From Alphaproteobacteria bacterium (lineage in GTDB: Bacteria > Pseudomonadota > Alphaproteobacteria > Micavibrionales > Micavibrionaceae): 9,620 bases of DNA. Each line of letters starts with the position of its first letter. Position 1 is the stretch's first letter. The stretch spans positions 1-9,620 of the forward strand of contig JAUILO010000094.1 of assembly GCA_030432775.1 (NCBI GenBank), read 5' to 3'. Made by a program: the position numbers and the translations under genes. Under the pieces are notes generated by a model. The model was not told the origin of the DNA, did no database searches, and was given only the letters and a program-made list of their open reading frames with translations. Below, piece by piece: positions 1 to 7,247 of the stretch.

Positions 1-408
1 ACTCTTTCTTTTCAGGCTTTCATTTTCTGCTCTAAGTTTTGCAGTTTCCAGCGCGCGTTCGATCATCAAAATCAAACGATCGGATTTAAAGGGTTTTTCA
101 ATAAAATCATACGCGCCATGTTTAATGGCACTGACCGCAGTTTCAATTGTACCATGACCACTGATCATCAAAACAGGTAAAAACGGGTACAGCTTTTTGG
201 CGCGTGCCAAAATTTCCATACCGTCATCCTCGCTGTTATGCAGCCATATATCCAGAATGATCAAATCAGGCTTTTTAGCTTCAATACTGGCATAGGCCTT
301 TTGATCGTTACCGGCCTCACGAATATGATAGCCCTCATCCTCCAGAATACCGCGGATGAGACTTCTGATATCTTCTTCGTCATCTATGATTAAAATATCT
401 GCCGTCAT
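1..408 (-). CDS. ntrX: Nitrogen-regulation response regulator NtrX (5' part; 3' end beyond the window)
   Basis: Seen: 136 codons run without a stop from the ATG at 408-406 to the left edge. They encode a receiver domain with the acidic pocket IIDDEED (D9, D10), the phospho-acceptor D53 in LIILDIWL, S83 in the MISGHGT switch, and K105 in DFIEKPFK. A charged helix (residues about 115-136) then leads towards the domain that lies outside. Known: NtrX is an NtrC-type regulator with receiver, AAA+ sigma-54-interacting and Fis-type DNA-binding domains. It is phosphorylated by NtrY and linked in alphaproteobacteria to nitrogen, redox or cell-envelope control. The LDIWL and SGHGTIETAVSAIKHGAYDFIEKPFK-type signature and the position 16 bases after ntrY make NtrX much more likely than NtrC. 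Only a weak GGTAAAG sequence precedes the start, so expression probably depends on the ntrY transcript. The AAA+ and DNA-binding domains cannot be checked here. Confidence 0.92.
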   Translation of the reverse strand, partial: MTADILIIDDEEDIRSLIRGILEDEGYHIREAGNDQKAYASIEAKKPDLIILDIWLHNSEDDGMEILARAKKLYPFLPVLMISGHGTIETAVSAIKHGAYDFIEKPFKSDRLILMIERALETAKLRAENESLKRKS

Positions 409-424
409 ACTATTTTGCTTTACC

Positions 425-2875
425 TTAACCTATTGCAGCCAAATTATCTGTGTCACTGTCCGCATCTTTGTGCATGACATCTTCATTCACATATAGCGGT
501 ATAACAAGTGTAATTGTTGCCCCGCCAAGATCCTTCCAGTTATCTGTGTCTTTCAATTGATCTGTGACACCTAAAATTATTTTACCATTATGGTCGTCCA
601 TAATCTTTTTGACAATGGCTAAGCCCAGTCCGGTACCCTTTGCCTTGTGAGTAACATATGGTTCAGTCAAATGTTCAACATCCGTTTCTTTGGGAAGGCC
701 TGCCCCGTTATCAGACACAGAGACATATAAATTTTCGCTATCTTTCCCCTGGTGCATGAATATCCGGATATGTCCTGTTTCCAGATCATCCTTACTCACC
801 CCGCCTTGCAGCAGTTCTGCCTGATTAGATTCAATAGAATCTACAGCATTCTGAATGATATTGGTAAATGCCTGACGGATCTGGTTGATATCGCAAAACG
901 TCTCGATATCGCGCAAGTTTTCGTTTTCAAAAATTGTCTCGAATTTCATCTTATGATGCGCTTCACGCTGCATAACGATAAGATCCTGAAGATGTCTTCC
1001 TGTTTTATTGCGCTTAAGCTTTGGTTCAGGCATACGTGCGAATGCCGAAAATTCATTGACCATACGCCCTATGTCACCCACATGATGAATAATTGTATCC
1101 GTACATTTCGCAAAAGTCTCTGGATCAACTTCAATTTGCTTGAGATACTTACGTTTTAAACGCTCAGCAGATAACTGGATCGGTGTAAGCGGGTTTTTAA
1201 TTTCATGAGCAATACGCCGCGCCACATCCGCCCAGGCCGCCTTTCTTTGTGCTGCCTGCAGATCGGATATGTCATCGAAGGTTAAAACAGTACCGGAGAT
1301 GGCTTTTTCGGAATTTTCATCATTATTGCTTGCAAGATCAACACTAACCCGCATAAGCAATGTGCGGCGACTGCCATCCTCGCGCAACAACGGAATTTCT
1401 GTCTGGTAAGTTTTTTCTGGCTTCTTATAGGCCTTATTCAATATATCCAGTATATCCGGCAACACAGTTACAATGTTACGGCCTGTCATATCCCTGCCAT
1501 CAGTCTGGAATAAATTTGATGCCGAATTATTCGCAAGCGTTATAACGCCTTCAGCATCCAGACCAACAACACCGGATGAAACACCCGCCAGCACCGTTTC
1601 GGTGAACCTGCGACGATCATCAAGCTGACGATTGGCATCAACCAGCTCATTTCGTTGATCCTGTATCTGGCTTGTCATTTTGTTAAACGCACGGCCCAGA
1701 ACATCAAATTCATCTTTTGTCTCAAAATCAGGCACCCGTGCGGTTAAATCACCCGATCGCACCCTATCAGCAGCGCTAATCAGCGCGCTAATCGGGGTCA
1801 CGATTTGCCGCGCCATCGCAATGCCGAGCCAAATAGCGGCAAACACCAATAAGAGCGCCACAACCAAAAAGATCATCGTAATTGTTAGCTGCAAGCCTGA
1901 TCGTTCGTTCTCTAGCTGTATATATTCCTGCACAGCTTGTTTGGTATCGGCCAAATGCCCCAAAACTGTGGGATCAACCATTCTACCGACAAAAAGATAG
2001 CCGCCAATCATATTACGGAGTTTCACCAGCGCATAAACGCGGTTATCCGAGCCCCCAGTCATCACGACCACTTCCCCCTCAATAGCCTGTGTCATGGCAT
2101 AGTCAGGAATTGTTTCAACGGGCAAACTAAAACTAAGACCTGATTTTGCCAATATCCGCCCCGAGGTATCAAAAACAATGGATTCGGACAAGTTACGGAA
2201 TAATGACTGGTTTTGCATGATGCTTTCAAAAGCCTGCGGGTTTTCCACCAACAGGCTCGTATGACGGTCAATATCATTCGCCATAGCCAGAATATCGGCT
2301 CGAATGATCTGTCTGTGTTCTTCAAGATAAGATTCTGCCACAGCCTGGGATTCAGTAACAGCCGTACGTACACGCTCGCTAAACCAGCTATGAACGCCAA
2401 ATTGCAGAAAATAAGCCGAGAAAATCGTCATGATAATCGCTGGCAGAGCGGTCAGTAGGCTAAAGATAAAAACCAGCCTGACATGAAACTTTGAACCGGC
2501 AATATTGCGGCGGCGGCCACTCCAGATGCTCACAATACGGCGTGCAATAAGTGATACCAAAAGAAGGAGCAATACCAGATCAAGGTTAAGAAGCCAGATA
2601 ACCGTATTGGGATCATCACCAAATGGCGGTGTTTCGGTAAAAGCGGCATAAGTAGCCACACAGCTGATGATTGAAGATATCGTCAATAAGAAAGCCAGTT
2701 TATTGGCACTGATTCTAAAAAACTTCTTTTTCTGTGTCATGCTATTCTGATGAAAAATTGTGTTTACCCAGCCAGTAGCTATATCTAAAAAGCCATTATT
2801 CTGGCGCTCTTGCCTAGAATTTGACGTGGTCTCATCAAGCTCTTTATGAGGTTCTGTCTGGTTAATTTGTGTCAT
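425..2875 (-). CDS. ntrY: Membrane sensor histidine kinase NtrY
   Basis: Inner-membrane kinase that senses an unknown signal and phosphorylates NtrX. Seen in 816 residues: a hydrophilic N-terminus (1-58); transmembrane segments near 59-79, 92-114 and 132-158; an extracytoplasmic domain about 160-328; a fourth transmembrane segment about 329-354; HAMP about 355-410; a PAS-like domain about 425-540; a dimerisation/phospho-acceptor region with H557 in RRIAHEIKNPLTP; then an HATPase domain with N676 (N box), D722-G726 (DNGAG) and G747-L752 (GTGLGL). All catalytic motifs are present, so it should be an active kinase. Four membrane segments plus a large periplasmic loop, HAMP and PAS is the usual NtrY plan. 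The start is supported by AGGAAG nine bases upstream. M46, just before the first membrane segment, is an alternative but has no good ribosome site. The 58-residue leader seems long. The gene is divergent from ispDF and cotranscribed with ntrX. Confidence 0.95.
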   Translation of the reverse strand: MTQINQTEPHKELDETTSNSRQERQNNGFLDIATGWVNTIFHQNSMTQKKKFFRISANKLAFLLTISSIISCVATYAAFTETPPFGDDPNTVIWLLNLDLVLLLLLVSLIARRIVSIWSGRRRNIAGSKFHVRLVFIFSLLTALPAIIMTIFSAYFLQFGVHSWFSERVRTAVTESQAVAESYLEEHRQIIRADILAMANDIDRHTSLLVENPQAFESIMQNQSLFRNLSESIVFDTSGRILAKSGLSFSLPVETIPDYAMTQAIEGEVVVMTGGSDNRVYALVKLRNMIGGYLFVGRMVDPTVLGHLADTKQAVQEYIQLENERSGLQLTITMIFLVVALLLVFAAIWLGIAMARQIVTPISALISAADRVRSGDLTARVPDFETKDEFDVLGRAFNKMTSQIQDQRNELVDANRQLDDRRRFTETVLAGVSSGVVGLDAEGVITLANNSASNLFQTDGRDMTGRNIVTVLPDILDILNKAYKKPEKTYQTEIPLLREDGSRRTLLMRVSVDLASNNDENSEKAISGTVLTFDDISDLQAAQRKAAWADVARRIAHEIKNPLTPIQLSAERLKRKYLKQIEVDPETFAKCTDTIIHHVGDIGRMVNEFSAFARMPEPKLKRNKTGRHLQDLIVMQREAHHKMKFETIFENENLRDIETFCDINQIRQAFTNIIQNAVDSIESNQAELLQGGVSKDDLETGHIRIFMHQGKDSENLYVSVSDNGAGLPKETDVEHLTEPYVTHKAKGTGLGLAIVKKIMDDHNGKIILGVTDQLKDTDNWKDLGGATITLVIPLYVNEDVMHKDADSDTDNLAAIG

Positions 2876-2884
2876 GTAACAACA

Positions 2885-2890
2885 CTTCCT
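2885..2890 (-). promoter_or_regulatory. Ribosome binding site of ntrY
   Basis: AGGAAG on the minus strand lies nine bases before the ATG at 2875. It favours this start over the internal M46 codon at 2740, which lacks such a site. Confidence 0.6.
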
Positions 2891-2926
2891 GCCCTAGCGG
2901 TATCAAAGTCGCTTATCTTACTATGC

Positions 2927-2953
2927 TTGACATTAGTACTGCTAGAATATATT
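2927..2953 (+). promoter_or_regulatory. Candidate sigma-70 type promoter for ispDF
   Basis: A perfect TTGACA at 2927-2932 is followed 15 bases later by TATATT at 2948-2953. The -35 match is exact, but the spacer is shorter than the preferred 16-18, so this is a candidate only. The -10 lies inside a perfect 10-base palindrome, GAATATATTC (2945-2954). The sequence AACGCT also occurs twice just downstream (2968 and 2981). No convincing promoter for ntrY was found on the other strand of this divergent region. Confidence 0.35.
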
Positions 2954-3003
2954 CCAAAATCTAATCTAACGCTTGATAGCAACGCTACAGACCATAAGGC
3001 ACT

Positions 3004-4242
3004 ATGGAAAAAACATCAAGACAAAGCATGGAAAAAAACGGAGACATAAAAATCTCTGTCCTCATTGCTGCCTCTGGTTCAGGGACTAGATTTGGCAACG
3101 AAATTCCCAAGCAATATCTACCGCTCGGCGGCAAAGCAGTATTGGCACATTCAGTTGATAAATTTCTGTCTATAACACAGGCTGAAGATATACGAGTTAT
3201 CATACACCCCGATCACATCAATTATTACAATGACGCGATGCAAAATTATGATTTACCGCCTCCTGTTATCGGTGATATAAAATATAGAAGTATAAGTATA
3301 AACAATGGCTTAAACAGTTTAACTAATGTAATAGATAAAGATATAATCATCATACATGATGCAGCAAGACCCTTATTTGACCCTAAAGTTCTGGAAGATG
3401 CTATCCAGAAAACACATGAATTTGGCGCTGCCACTTACGCAACCCCTGTCACAGATACATTAAGGCGTGAAAACGGAAATTACGTCGATAGACACGCTCT
3501 GTGGACAATACAAACACCCCAGCTATTCCAATACGGTCTGTTAATCAACGCGCATCATAATATGCTTAAAGATGATCTGGCGCGTTTTACCGATGATACT
3601 TCCATATTAAATGCGAGCGGCCATAGCACGCTTGCCTTTGTTAAAAGCAGCACCGATAATATCAAGATCACCTATGATAAAGATTATGACTTGGCTCGCT
3701 ATCTGATGGAGCAGACTATGAATTCAGCAATACAGAACACAAACTCAATTCGAAGCGGCCTAGGGTATGATGTACACGCATTTGATCACGCGCAATCAGG
3801 CCCGATCAGGTTAGGCGGCATTGATATTGATCATGAAAAACGCCTCAGCGGTCATTCAGACGCAGATGTCGTACTTCATGCACTGACCGACGCGATATTA
3901 GGATCTATCGCACAAGGCGATATCGGCACCCACTTCCCGCCCTCTGATAATAAATGGAAGAATATGGATAGCGCCGTGTTTTTAAAAAAAGCGATAGACT
4001 TGCTCGAAGAAAACAATGCCACCCTCAATAATGCAGATCTAACCATTATATGCGAAAGACCAAAAATCGGCCCGCACGTACACTCTATGCGCCAGAAAAT
4101 AGCACAAATATGCGGCGTTGATATCAATTTGATCAGCGTAAAGGCCACAACGTCCGAGCGCCTTGGCTTTACTGGTCGCGAAGAAGGTATTGCCTGTCAG
4201 GCAATGGTCACAATTCGTATTGAGCATCGTATTGAGCAATAA
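3004..4242 (+). CDS. ispDF: Bifunctional IspD/IspF (MEP pathway cytidylyltransferase and cyclodiphosphate synthase)
   Basis: Two steps of the non-mevalonate isoprenoid pathway in one protein: CTP + MEP to CDP-ME (IspD half), and CDP-ME 2-phosphate to the cyclic diphosphate with loss of CMP (IspF half). Seen in 412 residues: the IspD half (about 16-235) has the nucleotide loop ASGSGTRFG (23-31) with R29, K36 in PKQY, HDAARP (118-123), TPVTDTL (147-153), TIQTPQ (168-173) and K221 in NIKIT. The IspF half (about 250-410) has the metal ligands D256 and H258 in GYDVHAF and H292 after SGHSDADVVL, then GDIGTHFP (305-312) and the C-terminal TTSERLGFTGREEGI (382-396). Both active sites look intact. IspE, which works between them, is not in the window. 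The fusion is typical of alphaproteobacteria and also occurs in Campylobacterota. The start has AAGG five bases upstream. M9 (3028) is an alternative, since homology begins only near residue 17. Confidence 0.96.
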   Translation: MEKTSRQSMEKNGDIKISVLIAASGSGTRFGNEIPKQYLPLGGKAVLAHSVDKFLSITQAEDIRVIIHPDHINYYNDAMQNYDLPPPVIGDIKYRSISINNGLNSLTNVIDKDIIIIHDAARPLFDPKVLEDAIQKTHEFGAATYATPVTDTLRRENGNYVDRHALWTIQTPQLFQYGLLINAHHNMLKDDLARFTDDTSILNASGHSTLAFVKSSTDNIKITYDKDYDLARYLMEQTMNSAIQNTNSIRSGLGYDVHAFDHAQSGPIRLGGIDIDHEKRLSGHSDADVVLHALTDAILGSIAQGDIGTHFPPSDNKWKNMDSAVFLKKAIDLLEENNATLNNADLTIICERPKIGPHVHSMRQKIAQICGVDINLISVKATTSERLGFTGREEGIACQAMVTIRIEHRIEQ

Positions 4243-4248
4243 TCAGCT

Positions 4249-4254
4249 GGAGAA
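4249..4254 (+). promoter_or_regulatory. Ribosome binding site of cinA
   Basis: GGAGAA lies nine bases before the ATG at 4264, inside the 21-base gap after ispDF. It fixes the start, and the short gap supports one ispDF-cinA transcript. Confidence 0.6.
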
Positions 4255-4263
4255 ATTCAAATT

Positions 4264-4764
4264 ATGACCGAGATAGATACAGCAGATATAGACAGCGTCA
4301 CCCAAAAACTTATGGCAGCCCTAAAAGACAAGAAGATCAAGATCAGCACAGCTGAATCCTGCACGGGCGGCCTGATATCCAAGACAATAACCGACTATGC
4401 CGGTTCTTCCTCTGTGTTTGAACGCGGCTTTGTCACCTATTGCAATCAAGCCAAAATAGAAATGCTTGGCGTCGCCAAAGAGTTATTCCAAAGAAAAGGC
4501 GCAGTAAGTCAGGAAGTGGCCGAAGAAATGGCAAGTGGCGCGGTTAAAAACTCGCATGCGCAAATCGCCGTATCCTGCACGGGTATCGCAGGACCTGGTG
4601 GCATCACCCCTGAAAAACCTGTGGGGTTGGTTTATATCGGTGTTTCATATAATGGCATCACCCATGCAACCAAACATAATTTTGATGGTGATAGAGGCAG
4701 CGTACGCCAACAAACATTATATCAAGCCCTTCAAATTGTGTTAAAAACAATCAATGACAATTAA
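4264..4764 (+). CDS. cinA: CinA C-terminal domain protein, nicotinamide-nucleotide amidohydrolase (PncC type)
   Basis: Likely converts nicotinamide mononucleotide to nicotinate mononucleotide plus ammonia, in pyridine-nucleotide salvage in the cytoplasm. Seen in 166 residues: the family signature TAESCTGGL (29-37) with the presumed catalytic S32, FVTYCNQAK (56-64) with Y59, the substrate loop SCTGIAGPGG (104-113), the strand PVGLVYIGV (119-127), and the distal GDRGSVRQQT (142-151) with R148. The length is normal for the stand-alone domain; the N-terminal molybdopterin-binding-like domain of full CinA is absent, as usual in alphaproteobacteria. No signal peptide. The gene follows ispDF by 21 bases with a good ribosome site and so is probably cotranscribed. 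The name pncC would be equally valid. The enzyme activity is inferred from family members, not from the sequence alone. Confidence 0.92.
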   Translation: MTEIDTADIDSVTQKLMAALKDKKIKISTAESCTGGLISKTITDYAGSSSVFERGFVTYCNQAKIEMLGVAKELFQRKGAVSQEVAEEMASGAVKNSHAQIAVSCTGIAGPGGITPEKPVGLVYIGVSYNGITHATKHNFDGDRGSVRQQTLYQALQIVLKTINDN

Positions 4765-4797
4765 TACAAATCCTCACATAATACAGATCCTCATACA
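4764..4797 (+). repeat. Short degenerate tandem duplication
   Basis: Two 17-base units, 4764-4780 and 4781-4797, match at 14 of 17 positions (ATACAAATCCTCACATA and ATACAGATCCTCATACA). They fill most of the 56-base gap between cinA and the glycosyltransferase gene. There is no dyad symmetry suggesting a terminator, and no clear promoter was seen in this gap. Confidence 0.5.
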
Positions 4798-4820
4798 TTT
4801 CCAAATTAAGCTAGCAAAAA

Positions 4821-5747
4821 ATGACCGAAAAAATAGCCTTCATCAGTGGTTCCGATAGCAATTACTTCCCAATGCTCATGGAATGGGTTCATTCTATCCG
4901 CCGTTTTCCTAAAAGCGATGATTTTGATATCTGTATTCTGGATACCGGTCTTACAGATCGCCAGTGCGAATTGCTTGGCTCAATCGTAACCAAAATAGTA
5001 AAACCGGACTGGCCCTGCCCGATTCCCGCGCGCAAGATACAAGGGCGCGAGTTTTTAAAATCCTGCATATGCCGTCCTTATTTAAAAAATTACTTCCCCG
5101 ATTATGATCTGTATTTCTGGATGGATTCAGACACCTGGATACAGGACTGGGAAGGTGTTGATTTATTCATCGAAGGCGCACAGAAAAAACATATAGCCCT
5201 GACCGCAGGTGTTGACCGATCCTATCCAAAATCAATGCGTGTGAAATTCCGTGGCCTATTGCCGCCAAAATGCCGTAGCTTTTACTTCTCTAATTCTAAA
5301 AAAGCATTTGGCCGCAGAATGGCTGAACATCTATTTCCGGAACATCAATTGCTTGCCGGGGCATTTTGCCTGCATAAAGAGGCGCCACACTGGGATGCAT
5401 GGCAGAAAATAATAGAAAAAATATTAAAAAGCCGCCGCGGCAATGCATTTACCGCCGAACAGCTCGCCCTTGGTGTCATGGTTCACGTTGAAGGCCTGCC
5501 GGTGGAGATTTTACCGGCATGGACGCATTGGCTATGTGAACATAAACCATTATGGGATCAGGATGAAAAAGTATTCGTAGAACCATTCGTTCCACATGAA
5601 CGTATTGGTATTCTGCATTTATCAGGGTTTGACGCAATGCGTACGGATCGATCCGAAACGACTTCGTTTAGAACATTGAATGGTCAAGATATAGAATTAT
5701 CCTATCGCTACCCCTATTTTGACGCAGAGACTGTGGCGCAGGGTTAG
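4821..5747 (+). CDS. GT8-like glycosyltransferase (GT-A fold), substrate unknown
   Basis: Probably transfers a sugar from a nucleotide donor; acceptor unknown. Seen in 308 residues: an N-terminal strand KIAFISGSDSNYF (4-16), a second strand DICILDTGLTD (36-46), then DYDLYFWMDSDTW (94-106) with a DxD metal and nucleotide-diphosphate motif at D102-D104. Next come LLAGAFCLHKEAPHWDAW (177-194), FTAEQLALGVMVH (210-222) and the late ILHLSGFDAM (264-273). The last recalls the HFxG-type motif that closes GT8-like active sites. No signal peptide or membrane segment, so cytoplasmic, perhaps peripheral at the membrane. The start has no strong ribosome site (only AAG in AATTAAGC). Codon use by eye resembles the neighbours. 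It lies between cinA and ratA, adjacent in many relatives as I recall, so it may be an insertion into a conserved block. The stop abuts the ratA stop with no spacer. The family call is from motif order only; another GT-A family is possible. Confidence 0.62.
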   Translation: MTEKIAFISGSDSNYFPMLMEWVHSIRRFPKSDDFDICILDTGLTDRQCELLGSIVTKIVKPDWPCPIPARKIQGREFLKSCICRPYLKNYFPDYDLYFWMDSDTWIQDWEGVDLFIEGAQKKHIALTAGVDRSYPKSMRVKFRGLLPPKCRSFYFSNSKKAFGRRMAEHLFPEHQLLAGAFCLHKEAPHWDAWQKIIEKILKSRRGNAFTAEQLALGVMVHVEGLPVEILPAWTHWLCEHKPLWDQDEKVFVEPFVPHERIGILHLSGFDAMRTDRSETTSFRTLNGQDIELSYRYPYFDAETVAQG

Positions 5748-6191
5748 TTATTTTTCTATGGGTTCATAAAGCTCTTGTGCTCTTAATTCAAATGCCTTTA
5801 CCATTCTCTTAATAGCTTCGCTAAAGAAAGCACCGATAAGGTTTTGAAATATCTTATTTTTAAACTCGAATTCTACATAAAAATCGATAGTACATGTGCC
5901 ATCTGCTTCTTCAATGAACCGCCAGTGATTTGATAAATATTTCATTGGTCCTGATAGATATTCAACATGGATATGGTATGGCCGTGTTAAAGTAACACGT
6001 GAAGTAAACTTCTCACGGATCAGTTTATAACCAATAATCAGATCGGCATAAAACACATCACCCTCACGCTTTGTAATACGGCTGGCAAAACACCACGGCA
6101 GAAATTCCGGATATAAATCAACCGCAGCGACCAGATCAAATAATTGCTCTGGTGTGTAAGGCAGGTTTCGTTTTTCGGCATGTTTGGTCAT
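5748..6191 (-). CDS. ratA: RatA/Coq10-like START (SRPBCC) domain protein
   Basis: A single helix-grip domain that binds a hydrophobic ligand. Eukaryotic Coq10 binds ubiquinone and supports respiration; E. coli RatA is reported to act on 70S ribosome assembly. Near lipA in an alphaproteobacterium, the quinone-related role is the more likely. Seen in 147 residues: the opening pattern YTPEQLFDLVAAVDLYPEFLPW (12-33), a polar strand pair (34-52), then SRVTLTRPYHIHVEYLSGPMK (64-84) with the family-typical GP(M/F)K turn, NHWRFI (88-93), the strand TIDFYVEFEFKN (101-112), and a long C-terminal helix (114-142). The whole domain is present at usual length. No good ribosome site precedes the ATG. The gene follows lipA by 90 bases without a visible terminator, so it may be read from the lipA transcript. 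The 3' end touches the convergent glycosyltransferase gene. Confidence 0.9.
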   Translation of the reverse strand: MTKHAEKRNLPYTPEQLFDLVAAVDLYPEFLPWCFASRITKREGDVFYADLIIGYKLIREKFTSRVTLTRPYHIHVEYLSGPMKYLSNHWRFIEEADGTCTIDFYVEFEFKNKIFQNLIGAFFSEAIKRMVKAFELRAQELYEPIEK

Positions 6192-6281
6192 GGGCAGGCA
6201 AATGCAGTAATTACATCCAGGTGGTAAGTATAATGAATAAAAGCTCTGTTATAAGGCTGTCATCCTTGATTGACGTTAATA

Positions 6282-7247
6282 TTATTCAGCCGCAACTTTA
6301 GCCATCTTGGCTTCTCTGGCTTCTTTCAAGCGCTGGAAATCTTCACCAGCATGGTGGGATGATCTGGTCAGCGGAGATGCTGATACCATCAAAAAGCCTT
6401 TTGCACGCGCCATTGTTTCAAGCTTTTTAAACTCATCAGGCGACCAGAAACGATCAACCGGTGCATGTTTAGGTGTTGGCTGTAAATATTGACCGACAGT
6501 CAGGAAATCAACATCGGCGGCGCGCAAATCGTCCATAACCTGTCCAACTTCCTCAATTGTCTCGCCAAGACCAACCATCAGGCCTGATTTTGTAAAGATC
6601 GTTGGATCAACTTCTTTAACGCGTTCTAATAAACGCAAAGACCTAAAGAAACGTGCGCCCGGACGAATAGTTGGGTACAAACGCGGCACAGTTTCCAGAT
6701 TGTGGTTAAACACATCAGGACGCGCCATAGTCACACTATCGATATCATCAAGCTTGCCTCTGAAATCACCCGGTAGAATTTCAACCGTAGTGTCAGGAGA
6801 TTTAAAACGGATCGCCTCAATTGTTTTCACGAAATGACGCGCGCCGCTATCGTCCAGATCATCACGATCAACTGATGTGATAACAACGTGTTTAAGCCCC
6901 ATTTTCTCAACAGCCACGCCAACGCGCAATGGCTCCATTTTATCAAGTTCATTCGGCTTACCCGTGGCCACATTACAAAATGAACAGGCACGCGTACAAA
7001 CTTCACCCATAATCATGAATGTCGCATGTTTTTTATTCCAGCATTCCCCGATATTCGGACAGCCAGCTTCTTCACACACAGTTGTCAATTTGAAATTTTT
7101 AACAATATCACGTGTTTCATGATATGTTTTGCCCTGAGGCGCTTTAACTTTAATCCACTCCGGCTTTTTCCCCATCGGACGATCAGGGTTTTTTTGCTTC
7201 TCGGGGTGGCGCTTTGCCTTATCCAGTAATTCTTCGTTATATGTCAT
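6282..7247 (-). CDS. lipA: Lipoyl synthase LipA
   Basis: Radical-SAM enzyme that inserts two sulfurs into octanoyl groups on the lipoyl domains of 2-oxoacid dehydrogenases and the glycine cleavage H protein. Seen in 321 residues: the auxiliary cluster cysteines C58, C63 and C69 in CEEAGCPNIGEC; the radical-SAM cysteines C84, C88 and C91 in CTRACSFC; VVITSVDRDDL (121-131); EILPGDF (156-162); FNHNLETVPRLYPTIRPGA (180-198); KSGLMVGLGET (220-230); QYLQPTPKH (253-261); and the C-terminal RSSHHA (295-300), whose serine pair supplies the fourth ligand of the auxiliary cluster. Most enzymes I recall have Tyr where this one has the first His of that motif. All catalytic elements are present and the length is normal. 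The start overlaps the methyltransferase stop in ATGA, and AGGA lies four bases upstream of the ATG, which suggests coupled translation. LipB, the usual partner, is not in view. Confidence 0.98.
   Translation of the reverse strand: MTYNEELLDKAKRHPEKQKNPDRPMGKKPEWIKVKAPQGKTYHETRDIVKNFKLTTVCEEAGCPNIGECWNKKHATFMIMGEVCTRACSFCNVATGKPNELDKMEPLRVGVAVEKMGLKHVVITSVDRDDLDDSGARHFVKTIEAIRFKSPDTTVEILPGDFRGKLDDIDSVTMARPDVFNHNLETVPRLYPTIRPGARFFRSLRLLERVKEVDPTIFTKSGLMVGLGETIEEVGQVMDDLRAADVDFLTVGQYLQPTPKHAPVDRFWSPDEFKKLETMARAKGFLMVSASPLTRSSHHAGEDFQRLKEAREAKMAKVAAE

Noticed and set aside
21..28. NtrC as an alternative name for the partial regulator at the left edge
   Set aside because: The receiver sequence (LDIWL, SGHGTIETAVSAIKHGAYDFIEKPF pattern) and the position right after ntrY fit NtrX better; the C-terminal domains that would settle it fully are outside.
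752..1159. A 135-codon open frame on the plus strand, opposite ntrY
   Set aside because: It lies wholly within the kinase coding region opposite well-conserved motifs, and its translation shows no recognisable domain; it is a shadow frame.
3876..4148. A 90-codon open frame on the minus strand, opposite the IspF half
   Set aside because: It is antisense to conserved catalytic motifs of IspF, has no ribosome site I could see and no recognisable domain.
6245..6281. GTCA...TGAC dyad after lipA as a terminator
   Set aside because: Only four paired bases with no T-run; too weak to call.
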